A stretch of 64,000 nucleotides of DNA from Phylloscopus collybita (Eukaryota; Chordata; Aves; Passeriformes; Phylloscopidae): assembly GCA_027886175.1 (NCBI GenBank), contig JAJNNQ010000092.1, forward strand, positions 427,001 to 491,000, in the 5' to 3' direction. Positions 21,326 through 31,695 of this stretch are shown here, piece by piece. The translations under genes were made by a program, and so were the position numbers. Each line of letters begins with the position of its first letter. Position 1 is the first letter of the stretch. The notes under the pieces were generated by a model that did no database searches, had not been told where the DNA came from, and saw only the letters and a program-made list of their open reading frames with translations.

Positions 21326-21984
21326 GACCTGTTGTGTTCCAGGTCCTGCCAGTGTCACCTGAGAGCAGGAGCAGCCCCTGTGCCCTTTTCCATGGGCTGG
21401 CACCCAGCAGGAGTGCTCCTTCCACGCTGGTGGGACAGGTCCCTCCTGGGCAGGGAGCCCTGGGCTGCTTTCCCTTGGTGAGAAAGGAGAGCAATCGCCC
21501 AGCTGAGAGCAGGAAGGGGCCCCTGGGCTTTCATAAAGCACCACACAGAGGAAGAAACGTCAGTAGTGCTGCTTGAGATGGATCTGAGTGAGGGAAGCCA
21601 TGGCCCAGGGGTGAACAGCTGGGCTGGCTGAGTCCCGAGGGTGTGGCTGGGCCCATGTGCTGTGCGTGTCTGAGAGGAGGAGCAGAGCCCACTCACTCTG
21701 CAGCTTAGCCAGGCAGTTTCTCTGCGTTTGGTTCTTGTTTTGTTTTGGTTTGCTCATAGGTGCACAGCCATCTGCCCCTCTACTACAGAGCTGTCTGCCA
21801 TCTGTCCTCGCAAAATAAAATAACTGTAAACTCCAACTGCTCATGATCTGCACAGTGAACAGCTGAGATGTTCCTGAGCTGCGGAGCAGGAGGCAGCAGA
21901 GCCATCATCTGCTCCAGCAGCTCACACTGAGGGCTTGGTGTCCAACCCAGGGTGTTTGGGCACATTTGGCCAAGGCAAGGGGTA
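21326..21984. other. Unannotated sequence
   Basis: No recognised feature. An ATAAAATAAC patch near 21813 may be the tail of an unidentified insertion. Confidence 0.35.
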
Positions 21985-22265
21985 AAGAGTGGAGAGGGGC
22001 TGGGGACAAGGGCTGGAGGGACAGGACACAGGGAATGGCTCCCAGTGCCAGAGGGCAGGGCTGGCTGGGAGATTGGGCAGGAATTGTTCCCTGGCAGGGT
22101 GGGCAGGGCTGGCACAGGGTGCCCAGAGCAGCTGTGGCTGCCCCTGGATCCCTGGCAGTGCCCCAGGCCAGGCTGGACACTGGGGCAGTGGGAGGTGTCC
22201 CTGCCCTGGCAGGGGTGGGATGGATTAAGGTCCCTTCCCACCCAAACCACTCCATGGCCCTGTGT
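21985..22265 (+). mobile_element. CR1 retroposon 3' end, well preserved
   Basis: Runs from a segment with acacagggaatggctcccag through ggcaggaattgttccctggc and ggcacagggtgcccagagca, then tgcccctggatccctggcag, ending cttcccacccaaaccactcc. It closely matches the copies at 41.8, 47.1, 62.4 and 63.6 kb. The segment between cactgggg and cagtgggagg is deleted relative to those copies, removing ctgggagcagcctggggc. Confidence 0.9.
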
Positions 22266-22359
22266 TTCCATTGCTCAGACTGCACTCCCTGCAATCACCA
22301 GCCTTCCCTCAGGCTGGGAGTCTCCTGTGACCACTCACACGGGATGAGGATTATTTTTA

Positions 22360-22376
22360 TTTTTTTTTTTTTTTTT
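22360..22376. repeat. Poly-T run, 17 bases
   Basis: T-run preceded by ttatttttat and followed by cagttttt. Confidence 0.95.
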
Positions 22377-22699
22377 CAGTTTTTCTCCATTTCCTGTTTG
22401 TGGGCAAGGACAGCCAGCAGCAGCTCCTGTCCTGCTCCCCACACCCCCTCGGGGTGGCAGGGGCTCGGTGTGCACCACAGCATTTTCACAAATGAAAAAC
22501 TGGCCCTGCAGGCCCTTGGCAGCCTGCTGGGAGTACGGGTTTGGAATACAGGTAAGAGCTCTGTGGGCCTAAAATGCTCAGGGCAAACTCCTGCTTTAAT
22601 TTCACTCCACCAAGGACTCCTTTTCACTTCCTTTCACCCCCAAGATTTTTTAATAGCTCTGGCCTTGATCTCTTCACCAGCACATGAATGACAGCTGCA
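22377..22699. other. Unannotated sequence
   Basis: Nothing recognised. Confidence 0.35.
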
Positions 22700-22800
22700 G
22701 GAGAACTATAACATTTTAACTGACATTTGTGTTTAGGAGCTCATCTATAATTAGAGACAAGTGAATCATCTGCACGAAGTAATTAATTCAGGCCGTGCTG
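22700..22800. promoter_or_regulatory. AT-rich candidate conserved noncoding block
   Basis: Includes catctataattagagacaag (about 22743) and acgaagtaattaattcaggc (about 22774), both homeodomain-type sites. Single-copy in the window. Confidence 0.35.
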
Positions 22801-22993
22801 CCTTCCTTTCTCTCTGTGAATTTTGCAGGAAGGGGTTGCTGCACCCTGGGACCCGCTCCCCACTCAGAGCTGGGGGTTTCCTGGGGCAGGTTTCCCTCCT
22901 CTGCTGCCTCAGCCTCAGTGTCCAGCCTGGGACTGGGCTGGACCTGCTGCCATCCCCAGCCCTGGCAGGGGAAGGGGCCATGGCTGTCTGGGT

Positions 22994-23187
22994 TTTTGCC
23001 GTTCTCCTCTCTCTCCTTTAAGGAGTTTGTAAAAGTCTCCTCCTTTATGAAAAGAATGTAAACATCTCTAGATTTCACCCTAACAAATGGCTTGTTTATA
23101 TGGAAGTGTATCTGCCTCCAAAGACACAGAAGGCTAAAAACAAGACTTTTACAAACTCCTTAAAGGAGAGAGAGGAGAACGGCAAAA
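22994..23187. repeat. Perfect 45-bp inverted repeat with 104-bp spacer
   Basis: The left arm (22994-23038, beginning ttttgccgttctcctctctc and ending gtaaaagtct) is the exact reverse complement of the right arm (23143-23187). Similarity continues less perfectly outward for about 20 bp on each side, to a ggccatggc at 22976 and 23200. Each arm contains its own near-palindrome ctcctttaaggag. The spacer is not similar to the arms. This could be the terminal inverted repeat of a small transposon remnant, an inverted duplication, or a source of hairpin RNA. No transposase is present. Confidence 0.9.
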
Positions 23188-23499
23188 CCCCAGCCAACAG
23201 GCCATGGCAGGGGTGGGAATTCCATTCCCCAGCGCAGGAGCTGTGCTTTGGGGAGGCTGTGCTGGAGCAGGGCCTGGAGGGCTGGCGCTGGGAGAGCTGA
23301 GGGTGCACCAGCCTCTCCGGGCTGTTTGGCCTCAGGCCTGCTCGGGCCATGCTGAGCCCTCCGAGATCAGAATCCTGCTGGCTGTTCCAGCTCCTTCCCT
23401 GCTGCAGACAGGGCTGGTGGGCAGCCCCACAGCTCTGCCCAGCACCACCTCCCCAGCTGCTGCCTGCAGGAAAAGGGGGCTCAGGGGGAACCTCCAAAA

Positions 23500-23720
23500 C
23501 TCCCTGCCAGGAGGGGACAGCCAGGGGAGTCAGAGGGCACAGGGACAGGAGGAGAGGGAACAGACCCAGGCTGGGCCAGGGGAGGCTCAGGGTGGACAGC
23601 AGCAGGAATTTTTCCCTGGAAATGGTGCTCAGGCCTTGGCAGGGGCTGCCCAGGGAGCTTTGGAGTGCCCATCCCAAGAAGCAAGTGGCTGTGGCACTCA
23701 GGGCTCTGGCTCAGGGTTGA
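23500..23720 (+). mobile_element. CR1 retroposon fragment (different subfamily)
   Basis: Includes gggaacagacccaggctggg, then gccaggggaggctcagggtg, then tccctggaaatggtgctcag. The first part also occurs in the copy at 26960, marking both as one CR1 subfamily, distinct from the copies with the ggcaggaattgttccctggc signature. Confidence 0.7.
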
Positions 23721-24039
23721 TCAGATGCTCAGCTGGAATGGCTGCTCTGGGAGGCCTCTCCAGCTTCCCTGGCTCTGTGATCCCTGCCCTGGGCCCTGGG
23801 CTCACCCCGGGCACCTTCCCTTGCTGCAGGTGCTGCTGTGGGCCCTGCCCTGGCTGCAGTGCTGGGATGGGCTGTCCAGGTTCCTGAAAGCCCTGCAGAG
23901 CTGCCTGGTCCGAGCAGCTCTGGTGTGGGCCCAGATTTCATCCTGCAGCTCCAGGGCTGTCTCCCCATGGAGAGGTGGGAGCAGGATGGCCCAGGCCTGT
24001 GCCTGGCACAGAGCCAGCCTCTTGTACAGTGATTTTCAC
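23721..24039. other. Unannotated sequence
   Basis: GC-rich; may include a remnant CR1 tail near 23770 (ggctctgtgatccc). Nothing else recognised. Confidence 0.3.
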
Positions 24040-24590
24040 AAAGAATTCATTCCTCTTTCTTAGCCAGACTTCAGCACTTTATAGGTACATTTCTCTGCTC
24101 CCTAACATGTCCATTTTAAGTCCTTTTCTTGCTGTTTTGCAGTGAAGTTTATTTCTGCACAAGAGCCTGACAATGAAGCCAAATTTGCCCTGAGTAATTC
24201 TTGTCTTTAACAATCTTAATACAGCTTTTTAACCAGGTCCTGTGGCTTTCATCTGGGACTATCAATAAGCAAGTGCTGACAACTCTTTCAATTTTTATGA
24301 ACTTGCTATTAGTGGCCCAGACAAAGAACCTGCAGCTTGTGCAGAGCTGCGGAGCCTCCTCTAATCCAGTCTCTCTGCTCCACTTGCCTGGGCAATCAGC
24401 CACAGCCCGAGAGCTGGGAGGGGATGAACTTCATCTGCCAAAGAGCTGAAATGACAGAAAAGGACAGAAGCTGCAAAGCAATTATTAATTGATGTGGCTT
24501 TGATTGAAGTTCTCTTGTGTTGATCATCATTTGCTGCAATGAATGAGGCTCATAACGCTGAGCATCGACAGCCCTGCTCCGTGCCCATTG
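24040..24590. promoter_or_regulatory. Long candidate conserved noncoding element
   Basis: A 550-bp single-copy, AT-richer block. It contains atttttatgaacttgctatt (about 24291), an ACAAAG (SOX/TCF-type) site near 24321, gcaattattaattgatgtgg (about 24478) and tgttgatcatcatttgctgc (about 24518). Frames of 82-84 codons cross it on both strands but have no recognisable domain. Length and motif density make it one of the better enhancer candidates; conservation is untested. Confidence 0.4.
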
Positions 24591-24643
24591 ATCCCGTGGA
24601 CGCAGCAAAGTTATTTACATCCCATCCCTGGGAATCAATGGGT

Positions 24644-24711
24644 AGATCAGACTGCACAGCCTGAGTCCAGCTGTGGCAGATCAAACTGCACAGCCTGAGT
24701 CCAGCTGTGGC
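24644..24711. repeat. Tandem duplication, 34-bp unit, two copies
   Basis: The unit beginning agatcaRactgcacagcctg starts at 24644 and 24678, with one difference between copies. Confidence 0.9.
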
Positions 24712-24818
24712 ACTTGCATGGAGATGTGCAGCACCACAGCCACCACCCCGGAGGGACCCAGCCCTGGCACTCAGGAGATGCCCTGTTGTGGGATACACGG
24801 GTGTCCCTGTGGGTATAA

Positions 24819-24893
24819 AAATAATAATAAAATAAAATATAAATAAAATAAAAGCATTAAAAAATAAAATAATAATAAAATAAAAGCAGTAGC
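24819..24893. repeat. A-rich (AAATA/AAT)n low-complexity tract
   Basis: Mixed aataa, aaata and aataat units with an aaaagcattaaaaaa interruption. Confidence 0.9.
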
Positions 24894-25321
24894 TGCCACT
24901 CTGAAATCCTGGCCTGCCAGCCACAGAGGGCTTTGATAAGGTATTTTCTATTAAAATCTGCTGAAATGCTTTTCTAAATCCTTCTCCATCTTCTGTGTGA
25001 AGTTGCCGTAATTCATCCTGTGGAGGTTTTTATACTGCTCCATATGCTTCCCAAGCAGAGCTGTTTTACACAGCTAACAAAACCAGGGGATAAAATTAAA
25101 GCAAGGTCCTGCTACACTGTCCTGTTAGGGTGCTTTGCCAGCTGACAGCCAAGCTTGGAATCCGCTGTGGGCGGGCTGGTGCACGCACCACCCAAATTCA
25201 GAGCAGGGCCTGTGAGGAGCAGCTCTGCTGGGCTGGCACTGCCTGAGCCCAGCTCCTGAGCAGCTACACCTGGGAAAAACCCCTGCCTGGAGCTGGGGGC
25301 TGAGGGGGATCTTGGCTGTGG
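24894..25321. other. Unannotated sequence
   Basis: No feature recognised before the CR1 fragment. Confidence 0.35.
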
Positions 25322-25452
25322 GAGGGTGGGCAGGGCTGGCACAGGGTGCCCAGAGCAGCTGGGGCTGCCCCTGGATCCCTGGCAGTGCCCAAGGCCAGGC
25401 TGGACACTGGGGCTGGGAGCAGCCTGGGGCAGTGGGAGGTGTCCCTGGACTC
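25322..25452 (+). mobile_element. CR1 retroposon 3' fragment lacking its terminus
   Basis: Starts gagggtgggcagggctggca and ends abruptly after ggtgtccctggactcaatga, about 60 bp short of the usual 3' terminus. The CR1 end was lost by deletion. Confidence 0.85.
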
Positions 25453-25689
25453 AATGAACTTGTAGGTCTGGCGTTGCACAGATGCTTTGACTGGCACAGC
25501 CATGGTCCAACCTGCTGATTTCCCTTTTAGAAGGACACCTGTCACCTCCCAGGAGCCTCTGGATTTTCTGTCCATCTCACCATTTATTGTGTCCTTCAGG
25601 AGCAGCTCTTCCTCTTCCTTCCACCTTCTTGCCCATCTTCCCAAACTCTTCCTGATCCCAGTTCAGAAATCTGTTTTATGTAAAACTGC

Positions 25690-26110
25690 TTGAAAAGGGT
25701 CACCCCTGCACTGCCAACATCTTTCTGTGAACTTCTTTGCAAGGTTTCTAAAACAATCAAATTATTTCCTGGGTAATGTCTCAAATTCTGATGAAGTACC
25801 TCCACTCCATGTGTTGCTGCTTTGTGGATAACAAATTCTGAGGCTTTGAGAGGTGCATGCTGGCTTTCTGCAGTGATCTCTGATTTGCTGAGCCACTTGT
25901 TGCTCCTTTAGTGGGAGTTTTTATGTTGGTAGTGAAGGATGTCTGACAGTTTCCGAGCTGGGATGAGCCCACTTTGGTGCTGAGTTGCAAGTGGAGCAGT
26001 TTCACTTCAGAGTAAGTTGTAATTTGGATGAGAGGAGAAAGATGTGTTTGTGTCTTCTGCAAATGCCTCGTGAGTATAAATCTGCTTTTTTGTATCGAAC
26101 AATTCTCTAA
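25690..26110. promoter_or_regulatory. Candidate conserved noncoding block
   Basis: Long AT-richer single-copy block, including aaacaatcaaattatttcct (about 25752) and gagtaagttgtaatttggat (about 26009). A 93-codon minus-strand frame covers 25781-26062 and ends against another frame; I recognise no family in it, so I do not call it a gene, but it is one of the few frames here not driven by repeats. Confidence 0.25.
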
Positions 26111-26186
26111 AATCCTCTGTAAATGCCATCACTTAAAAGAAAGACAGATGTTAGATTTGGTGTCTTCTTGCCTGTGTGTCTGCCTG

Positions 26187-26230
26187 TCCATCCATCCATC
26201 CATCCCTCCCTCCCTCCCTCCCTTCCTCCA
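26187..26230. repeat. (CATC)n-(CCTC)n microsatellite
   Basis: Four to five catc units pass into five cctc units, then cttcctcc. Confidence 0.95.
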
Positions 26231-26959
26231 TCTCTCTCCTGTCCCTGGGGGTAACTAAACCATTCCAAGGTAAATCCCATCTGCATTCCAATGGAGGCTC
26301 CCTCATTCACAGCAGCCAAGCCCATGGAAAGCAGATTCTTGCTGTAAAAGTAATTTGCTGCTGGGGGTGAATTACCAGCCCTTGTAAACATTGTGCTTCT
26401 GATGTAATTTATCCTCATTTAGCTCCTGTTGCTGTCCTGTGCTGTCTCTGAGCGAGGCAATCCTGGCAGTGTGGGCTCAGGCACGGTGCTGCATGCGGAA
26501 TGTTGGCAGGGCACTGTGTGCAGCTCTGCTTCTCTACCTCCTGACACTTCAAGAAGAGGTGTTTGGTGCTCTCATGTTCTCACTAAATAAGGGTTTTAAT
26601 GTTTGGAGGTTTTTTGTTTGTTTTTTTTTTCCCAAAAAATTATATTCTAGCAAATAAAAGTTAACAGTCCTGCTGTTATTTTCTAGCTGTGGTCAGCTAT
26701 TAATCTGGGGCCAATTTTTAGAAGCAGTGGTTGGGTTGTTCTGACACTGACTTCCCACCTCCCACCCACTCCTCAAATCTGGGCCACTTCTCCCTGCACA
26801 GGCCTGGGGCCCTGAGGAGCAGCATCCATCCCTGCCCTGCCTCCAGGTCCCTGCAGGTGCTGGAATTCCAGGCAGGAGCAGCTTGGGAGTACATTAATTA
26901 GCATAAGTGTCCTGCTTCTTTCCCCTGGAAAGGGACATCACCTCCAAGGCCTCCTATCA
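26231..26959. other. Unannotated sequence
   Basis: No recognised feature. A T-rich patch lies at 26609-26630. Confidence 0.4.
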
Positions 26960-27110
26960 GCCACTGGGAGAGGGAACGGCCCCAGGCTGGGCCAGGGGAG
27001 GCTCAGGGTGGATTTGGGGAACATTTCTGCATGGAAAGGGTGGTCAGGGTGGCACAGCTGCCCAGGGCAGGGCTGGAGTCCCTTCCCTGGGTGCCCCTGG
27101 GCTGGCAGGG
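26960..27110 (+). mobile_element. CR1 retroposon fragment
   Basis: Shares ccaggctgggccaggggagg and ctcagggtgga with the copy at 23500, followed by tttctgcatggaaagggtgg and cacagctgcccagggcaggg. It lacks a 3' terminus. Confidence 0.7.
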
Positions 27111-27715
27111 CAGAGATTGGCCAGGGAAGGAGAGCAGCAGAGCTCTGCTCCGGGGTTTGGTGGCTGCTGTGGTGGCCACAGAGCTGTGGGCTGTGACCCC
27201 AGGGGCAGAGGCTGTGGGGTGCTCAGTGCCCAGGAGGGTCCCTGGGCTCTTTGGGAAGGCTGCTCTGCATTCACCCCCGGGGCTCTGACGTGCTGACCCT
27301 GCCTGGTGGGCAGCAGGGCTGGGACAGAGAATTGTCATCCCACCCCCACCAAAAGAGGAGAGCTCTCTGGATTGCTGCACTTCTGAGAGCGGGCAGAGCC
27401 TTCAGCACTTGTTTTGGGGACAACCAGCACATTCATGAGAGCAGAAACAGCTGCCTGTGCCTGGCAGGGCAGGGCAGGGGGGCAGGACACTTCTCCATCA
27501 GCGGGGCAGTGACAGGGCTGCACAGGGGTGAAGGACCTGCCTCAGCTCCCAGCCACGAAGGACAGGGGCCCCTTCTCCCTAAAGCTTAGCCCAGCCATTG
27601 GAGCCAGGCCCAAACCTTTGCCAGGAGAATAAGTGGCAGTTTATAGCTTGGTGACATTCCAGAGCACCCCAGCAGGGAGGGCTTGGTGTGAGGGGGAACC
27701 CAAAAGGCTGTCACT
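27111..27715. other. Unannotated sequence
   Basis: GC-rich, nothing recognised. Confidence 0.35.
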
Positions 27716-27800
27716 GCATGGGATGGTAGGAGATGCTGAGCTGGAAGGGACCCACAAGTGGTGGCACTGCGTCCAACCCCTGCATCCACCAAGACTGAGG
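27716..27800 (-). mobile_element. Short antisense CR1 fragment
   Basis: Contains gctgagctggaagggaccca and gtccaacccctgcatccacc, the antisense of the segment just inside the CR1 3' end. The terminal repeats are reduced to catgggatggtagg. Confidence 0.55.
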
Positions 27801-28279
27801 ACGTTCCCAGGAGCTGTGTAAGAACTCCCCCACACCAGCCCCATCACCACAGACAGCAGCTTCCAGGGGGCAGGGATCCCAGCCCATGCTGTGTGTCCTT
27901 CCCTGGGAGCAGTTCAGCTGAGGGAACTCCTGGTGGCACCTCCCAGGCACCCCCAGCTGCCTGGGACACAGACAGTGCTCCATGTCCTGCTCCTGGGAGC
28001 ACCCAGCTCCCAGCCTGGCCTCTCCCTGCCTGCCAGCAGCATTCCCATCGCTTTGGCTTTGGCTCTTCCTCAGAAGCCCTCTCCAACAGCAGGGAATTTG
28101 GGAAAATGCACTGGAGTTACCCCACGCTGGAGTTCTTTCCAGGAAAAAGAGCCTTGTCACTTGTCTTCTCCATTGCTGGCACCTCTGGGCTTGTTCTGGT
28201 TTGGATGGAGCAAACAAGGCTCGTCCTCAGCCGGAGGTGCCATCTCCAGGGAAGCTTTCAAACCTCCAGGAACTCTTTA
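27801..28279. other. Unannotated sequence
   Basis: GC-rich. Three plus-strand frames of 115-186 codons and two minus-strand frames of 80 and 168 codons overlap here; none has a recognisable domain. Confidence 0.35.
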
Positions 28280-28890
28280 TACCAAAAATGTTGTTACTTT
28301 TATCTGACGTTTTTCTGATCTGCCGCTAGCAAGGAATCCTACATGTATCATTTCCTAGCTCTGGTTGCTCTAATATGCTCAAAAAAGAAAGCAGGAGGCA
28401 TTAAAGCAGTTCTGATACTTGACAAACCGATCTGATTCTTTATTTATGTGAGGCTGAAGCTTTTGGCTGACATTTTTCACAATAAAATGTGATAGCAAAT
28501 ATTCATCTGGATGCCACGTTCCATTTTTAAACAGGAGATTCTAAAGGAAGTCCTTAATTTCGGCTCCTAGGTTTGCTGTAATCACACACCCCGACTGCAG
28601 AGATGGGAACAGAGGCTGCAAAGGAGAACAGAGCTTTTTTATAACCTCTCCCATTTCTGCTGGGGCGGAAAACTTGTGACAATCTCCCTCAGACCCATTC
28701 TCCTGCACGGCTTGAGCGATGGTCCCCCCTGAGCTCGGAGTTGGTGCCTTTATGAAAACACCTCACAATGATTAATTTTTGTTGTATTTCTCAGGGCTCC
28801 TCGGTTGAGGTTTCATTCATGAGCTGATGCTGAGTCCTGCAAATGGATTCATTATTCATGTGGATGCTGGAGGTGCAGGGAAATCATTTT
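28280..28890. promoter_or_regulatory. Long candidate conserved noncoding element
   Basis: AT-rich and single-copy. It includes tgacatttttcacaataaaa (about 28469), gatagcaaatattcatctgg (about 28491), a later part with caatgattaatttttgttgt (about 28767), and ggattcattattcatgtgga (about 28845). A GC-richer strip at 28660-28740 separates two halves. No coding frame longer than a few dozen codons crosses it. One of the stronger enhancer-like blocks by composition. Confidence 0.4.
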
Positions 28891-29350
28891 TACTCTCCAG
28901 TGTTACCAAAGGCTGTTTGTTGTCGTGGCTGACTGGTAATTAACCATTCCCTGCATGTGCTGGGCCAGGTGGGACCACTTCTGCACTTTTATTGGGGTAC
29001 TGAGACATTTTACCAGGGGAGGAACAATTAAAGGTGAATGGAAACCATCATGATTCCCTTCAGCATCCCAAAATAGGGCACGCTGAGAAAGTACTGGGAA
29101 AACATCAGAAACCACAGAGAAACCAGCAGAAAATAATCAACACTTACCCAGCGTGCCTGTGTTAATGGGCACTGGGGGGTTCCTGCAATATTCTGTGGTT
29201 TTTTCAGAGAAAGGGAAGGTTAGGAATCTACTTTTGATATTCTGAGAAAACTCCACAGATTCAGCAGCTGGGGCTTGACAAAAAAAAACCCACGAAGCAT
29301 CAGCTGACTTGAGAGGGAGGTTGTGAGAGTTACAGGCAGCAGGCATTCCC
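28891..29350. other. Unannotated sequence
   Basis: Moderate composition; nothing recognised apart from an A-run at 29279-29288. Confidence 0.3.
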
Positions 29351-29372
29351 AGGCAGGCAGGCAGGCAGGCAG
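29351..29372. repeat. (AGGC)n microsatellite
   Basis: Five and a half aggc units. Confidence 0.95.
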
Positions 29373-29619
29373 CAAACACGGCAGCTGTGAAATCCCTGGC
29401 ACTTCCCAGAGCTGCCTCCTTTGCACAGATACTGATGGCACGGAGAACAAAGAGCTCCCCAGGCTCAGGGTGGGTTTCACTGGCGCTCGGTGCCTTTGCA
29501 GGAGCCACTCCTGCCTGACAAAGTGAGGGGAGAGCTGCACAAAGCAGGCTTCATTTGGATAGAAATAAGCTCCGTGCCACAGATAATGGGTTATTACTGC
29601 ACTCCCTGGATCCCCATTC

Positions 29620-29800
29620 ATCCCCAGCCCATGTGACTCCAGCTACAGCCAAGTCAGTTTGAATTAATTTTTCAAGTGTGGCTCCGTGAGACAATGCATC
29701 AGATGTTTTAATAAAACTCAGACAGGCTGCTGCTATCATAGGCCTTTCATGCACTAATTAGGGGCTTCCATTATTAAAAAAAACCACAGCAATCAGTCCT
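29620..29800. promoter_or_regulatory. Strong candidate conserved noncoding element
   Basis: Dense motif content in a short single-copy block: gtttgaattaatttttcaag (about 29658) with an NKX-type TCAAGTG, gagacaatgcatcagatgtt (about 29688), and atgcactaattaggggcttc (about 29749). No gene or transposon recognised. Enhancer function inferred. Confidence 0.45.
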
Positions 29801-30119
29801 TCCAGCAATGTCTTTTTGCGATTCTGACACTCAGAGCTCCATCCTGCTGCAGGTTTCTAGCTGCCTGCCTGTCAGATTTAACACGTGGCACGCTGGTTTG
29901 CCCCGGAGCAGGGACGGGGCACGGCTCAGCTGAGCTGAGTCTGAGGGGCTCGGGATCTTCTGGGCTTCCCCCACTCCAGCCTGGCCTCTGCTCTCCAGCG
30001 GAGCAGAAGGAAGTGTCAGGGGTTTGTTCATTCCTGAAGTGCACTCTGTGCCCTCCTGGCTCTGTTACCCGCATCCCGGGATTCGCTGGAGCTCTGCTTT
30101 TGCCTTAGATGCTCTTCAT

Positions 30120-30187
30120 TCATTTCTTTTTTTTCCCCTCCCTCTTCTCACTTTCATTCTCATTCTTGCTCTCATCCTCATTCTCAG
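30120..30187. repeat. Pyrimidine-rich (CATTCT)-like tract
   Basis: C/T-rich run starting tcatttcttttttttcccct, then irregular ctcattct/ctcatcct units. Confidence 0.8.
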
Positions 30188-30687
30188 TATTTTCCCGACA
30201 TTACAGCGCAGTTTCCATGAGGGTTAAAGCCTCCCTGGCATTTCCAGTCACTGGAGTGGCTCCACAGCCCAGCTGACCTGCCCAGATCTCCTGGACACGA
30301 GGCTCTCAGTGATCCCTGGCTCTCACTGTGTGATCAGGCCCTTTTTGCCTTGTCCTGTGGGCAGCCCATGATCCCAAATGTCTGGGGGTGGCTGAGCTCA
30401 CTGCCAGGCACTGCTGGGCAGCCAGGGTGGGGTCAGGCTCAGGGACCCTGCTGCACTGCCCTGGAGCTGCCCTGCTGGGGTGGGGCTGGGGGCTGAGCCC
30501 TGCTGGGGGGCACCAAACCCCAAAACCTGGGATATTGGGGGCAAATGTTCCAGAAGGGAGGGAAGAGTCCGGGCTGGAGAAGGAGACAGAGACAGAAATG
30601 GATGCTCTGGGCCTGGTTGGGTGCATTCTCTAATCTGTGATGGGCTTAATCCCTCACCTGGCCCAGCACTTGGAGCTGACCTGGGAA
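30188..30687. other. Unannotated sequence
   Basis: GC-rich; nothing recognised. Confidence 0.35.
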
Positions 30688-30825
30688 AGCTGCTCTGGGC
30701 ACCCTGTGCCAGGGCCTGCCCACCCTGCCAGGGAACAATTCCTGCCCAATCTCCCAGCCAGCCCTGCCCTCTGGCACTGGGAGCCATTCCCTGGGTCCTG
30801 TCCCTCTCCAGCTCTTCTGGAGCTG
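30688..30825 (-). mobile_element. CR1 fragment, antisense, internal part
   Basis: Contains gctctgggcaccctgtgcca, ccagggaacaattcctgccc and gggagccattccctgggtcc. Both the 3' terminus and upstream sequence are missing, so only the middle of the usual 3' fragment remains. Confidence 0.85.
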
Positions 30826-30999
30826 CCCTTCAAGAAGACAGATGTGACAGAAGCAGGACAACTGCTGTGACATGGTGACAAGAGGGGACACCTGTGCAGC
30901 TGAGAGACCTCCCGTGGCAGATGCTGTGAGAGCTCAGCCACAGCTGCTCCCACCAGGCAGAACTTGGTTATCTGGGAAAGTTTCAGACAGTAAATGAGT

Positions 31000-31200
31000 G
31001 ACTCAGCATTATAGCAGCGAGCAGCAGAACAGCTCCATCTCTAACAGAAACAACTCAAATCAATTAGCAAATGCAACCCTGAGTAGCTCACTTGCAGGTA
31101 TTTAATATGAATTGCTCCATGGAACTGATAAATCTTTAGAGAAGAGGCAATTAGCTCTTCTGCAGCTCAGTAATTACTGACTGTAACACTCTCCACGATA
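31000..31200. promoter_or_regulatory. Candidate conserved noncoding element with hairpin
   Basis: AT-rich and single-copy. It has aactcaaatcaattagcaaa (about 31051), gtatttaatatgaattgctc (about 31098), a perfect 7-bp stem agaagag-gcaattag-ctcttct at 31140-31161, and agtaattactgact (about 31169). The segment tttagagaagaggcaatta resembles tttagagaggccattaa at 8814, inside the block at 8640. Confidence 0.45.
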
Positions 31201-31634
31201 CTTTGGTGGGAGCTGGAGAACAGGACTGCCAGAGCTGGCAGCACTGAAGGCAGTGGGACCTGCCAAAGCAGCTCAGCTCCCTGAACAAACCCACCCAGCA
31301 CTAAATGTGTGTCCGTGGGCCCAGGAGCTGCACTCTCTCCTAGGAGGGTTTTTCACCTGCAGAAACCAGGAACACATTCCCTGAGACAGGATTTTGCCAG
31401 CAAATGCAGCTTTTCAAAGTCTCCAGACCAGATTTTCCTACCAATTTTTTCTCCCATTGGGAAAATAAAATTAACTACCCAGAGCTGGTGGTGGCATCTT
31501 CCACCTGGATGAGAGCTTTCCCTTGGGTCTGTGTGGGGAGGCTTGTTCTGGCAGCTTGGTGGCCAAGATTGGGGTGTGAGCAGAGGTGCCAGCCTGAAGC
31601 TTTGCTCACAGTCCTGTGCCATGAGCTCTGGAAT
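31201..31634. other. Unannotated sequence
   Basis: Nothing recognised. Confidence 0.35.
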
Positions 31635-31695
31635 GGCCAGGGAGGTCGGAGCAGATGATCCTCCCAGCCTGACCCATCCTGGGATTCTCTGAGAG
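31635..31695 (+). mobile_element. Short CR1 3' end
   Basis: Terminal part only: ggtcggagcagatgatcctc, then ccagcctgacccatcctggg, then attctctgag. Confidence 0.65.

Noticed and set aside
25781..26062. 93-codon minus frame not caused by repeats
   Set aside because: No family recognised, no start context or splice sites that stand out; more likely chance in an AT-rich noncoding block.
27866..27885. CTCF-like string cttccagggggcaggg
   Set aside because: Matches only the 3' half of the CTCF core and lacks the CCA start; such strings are frequent in GC-rich DNA.
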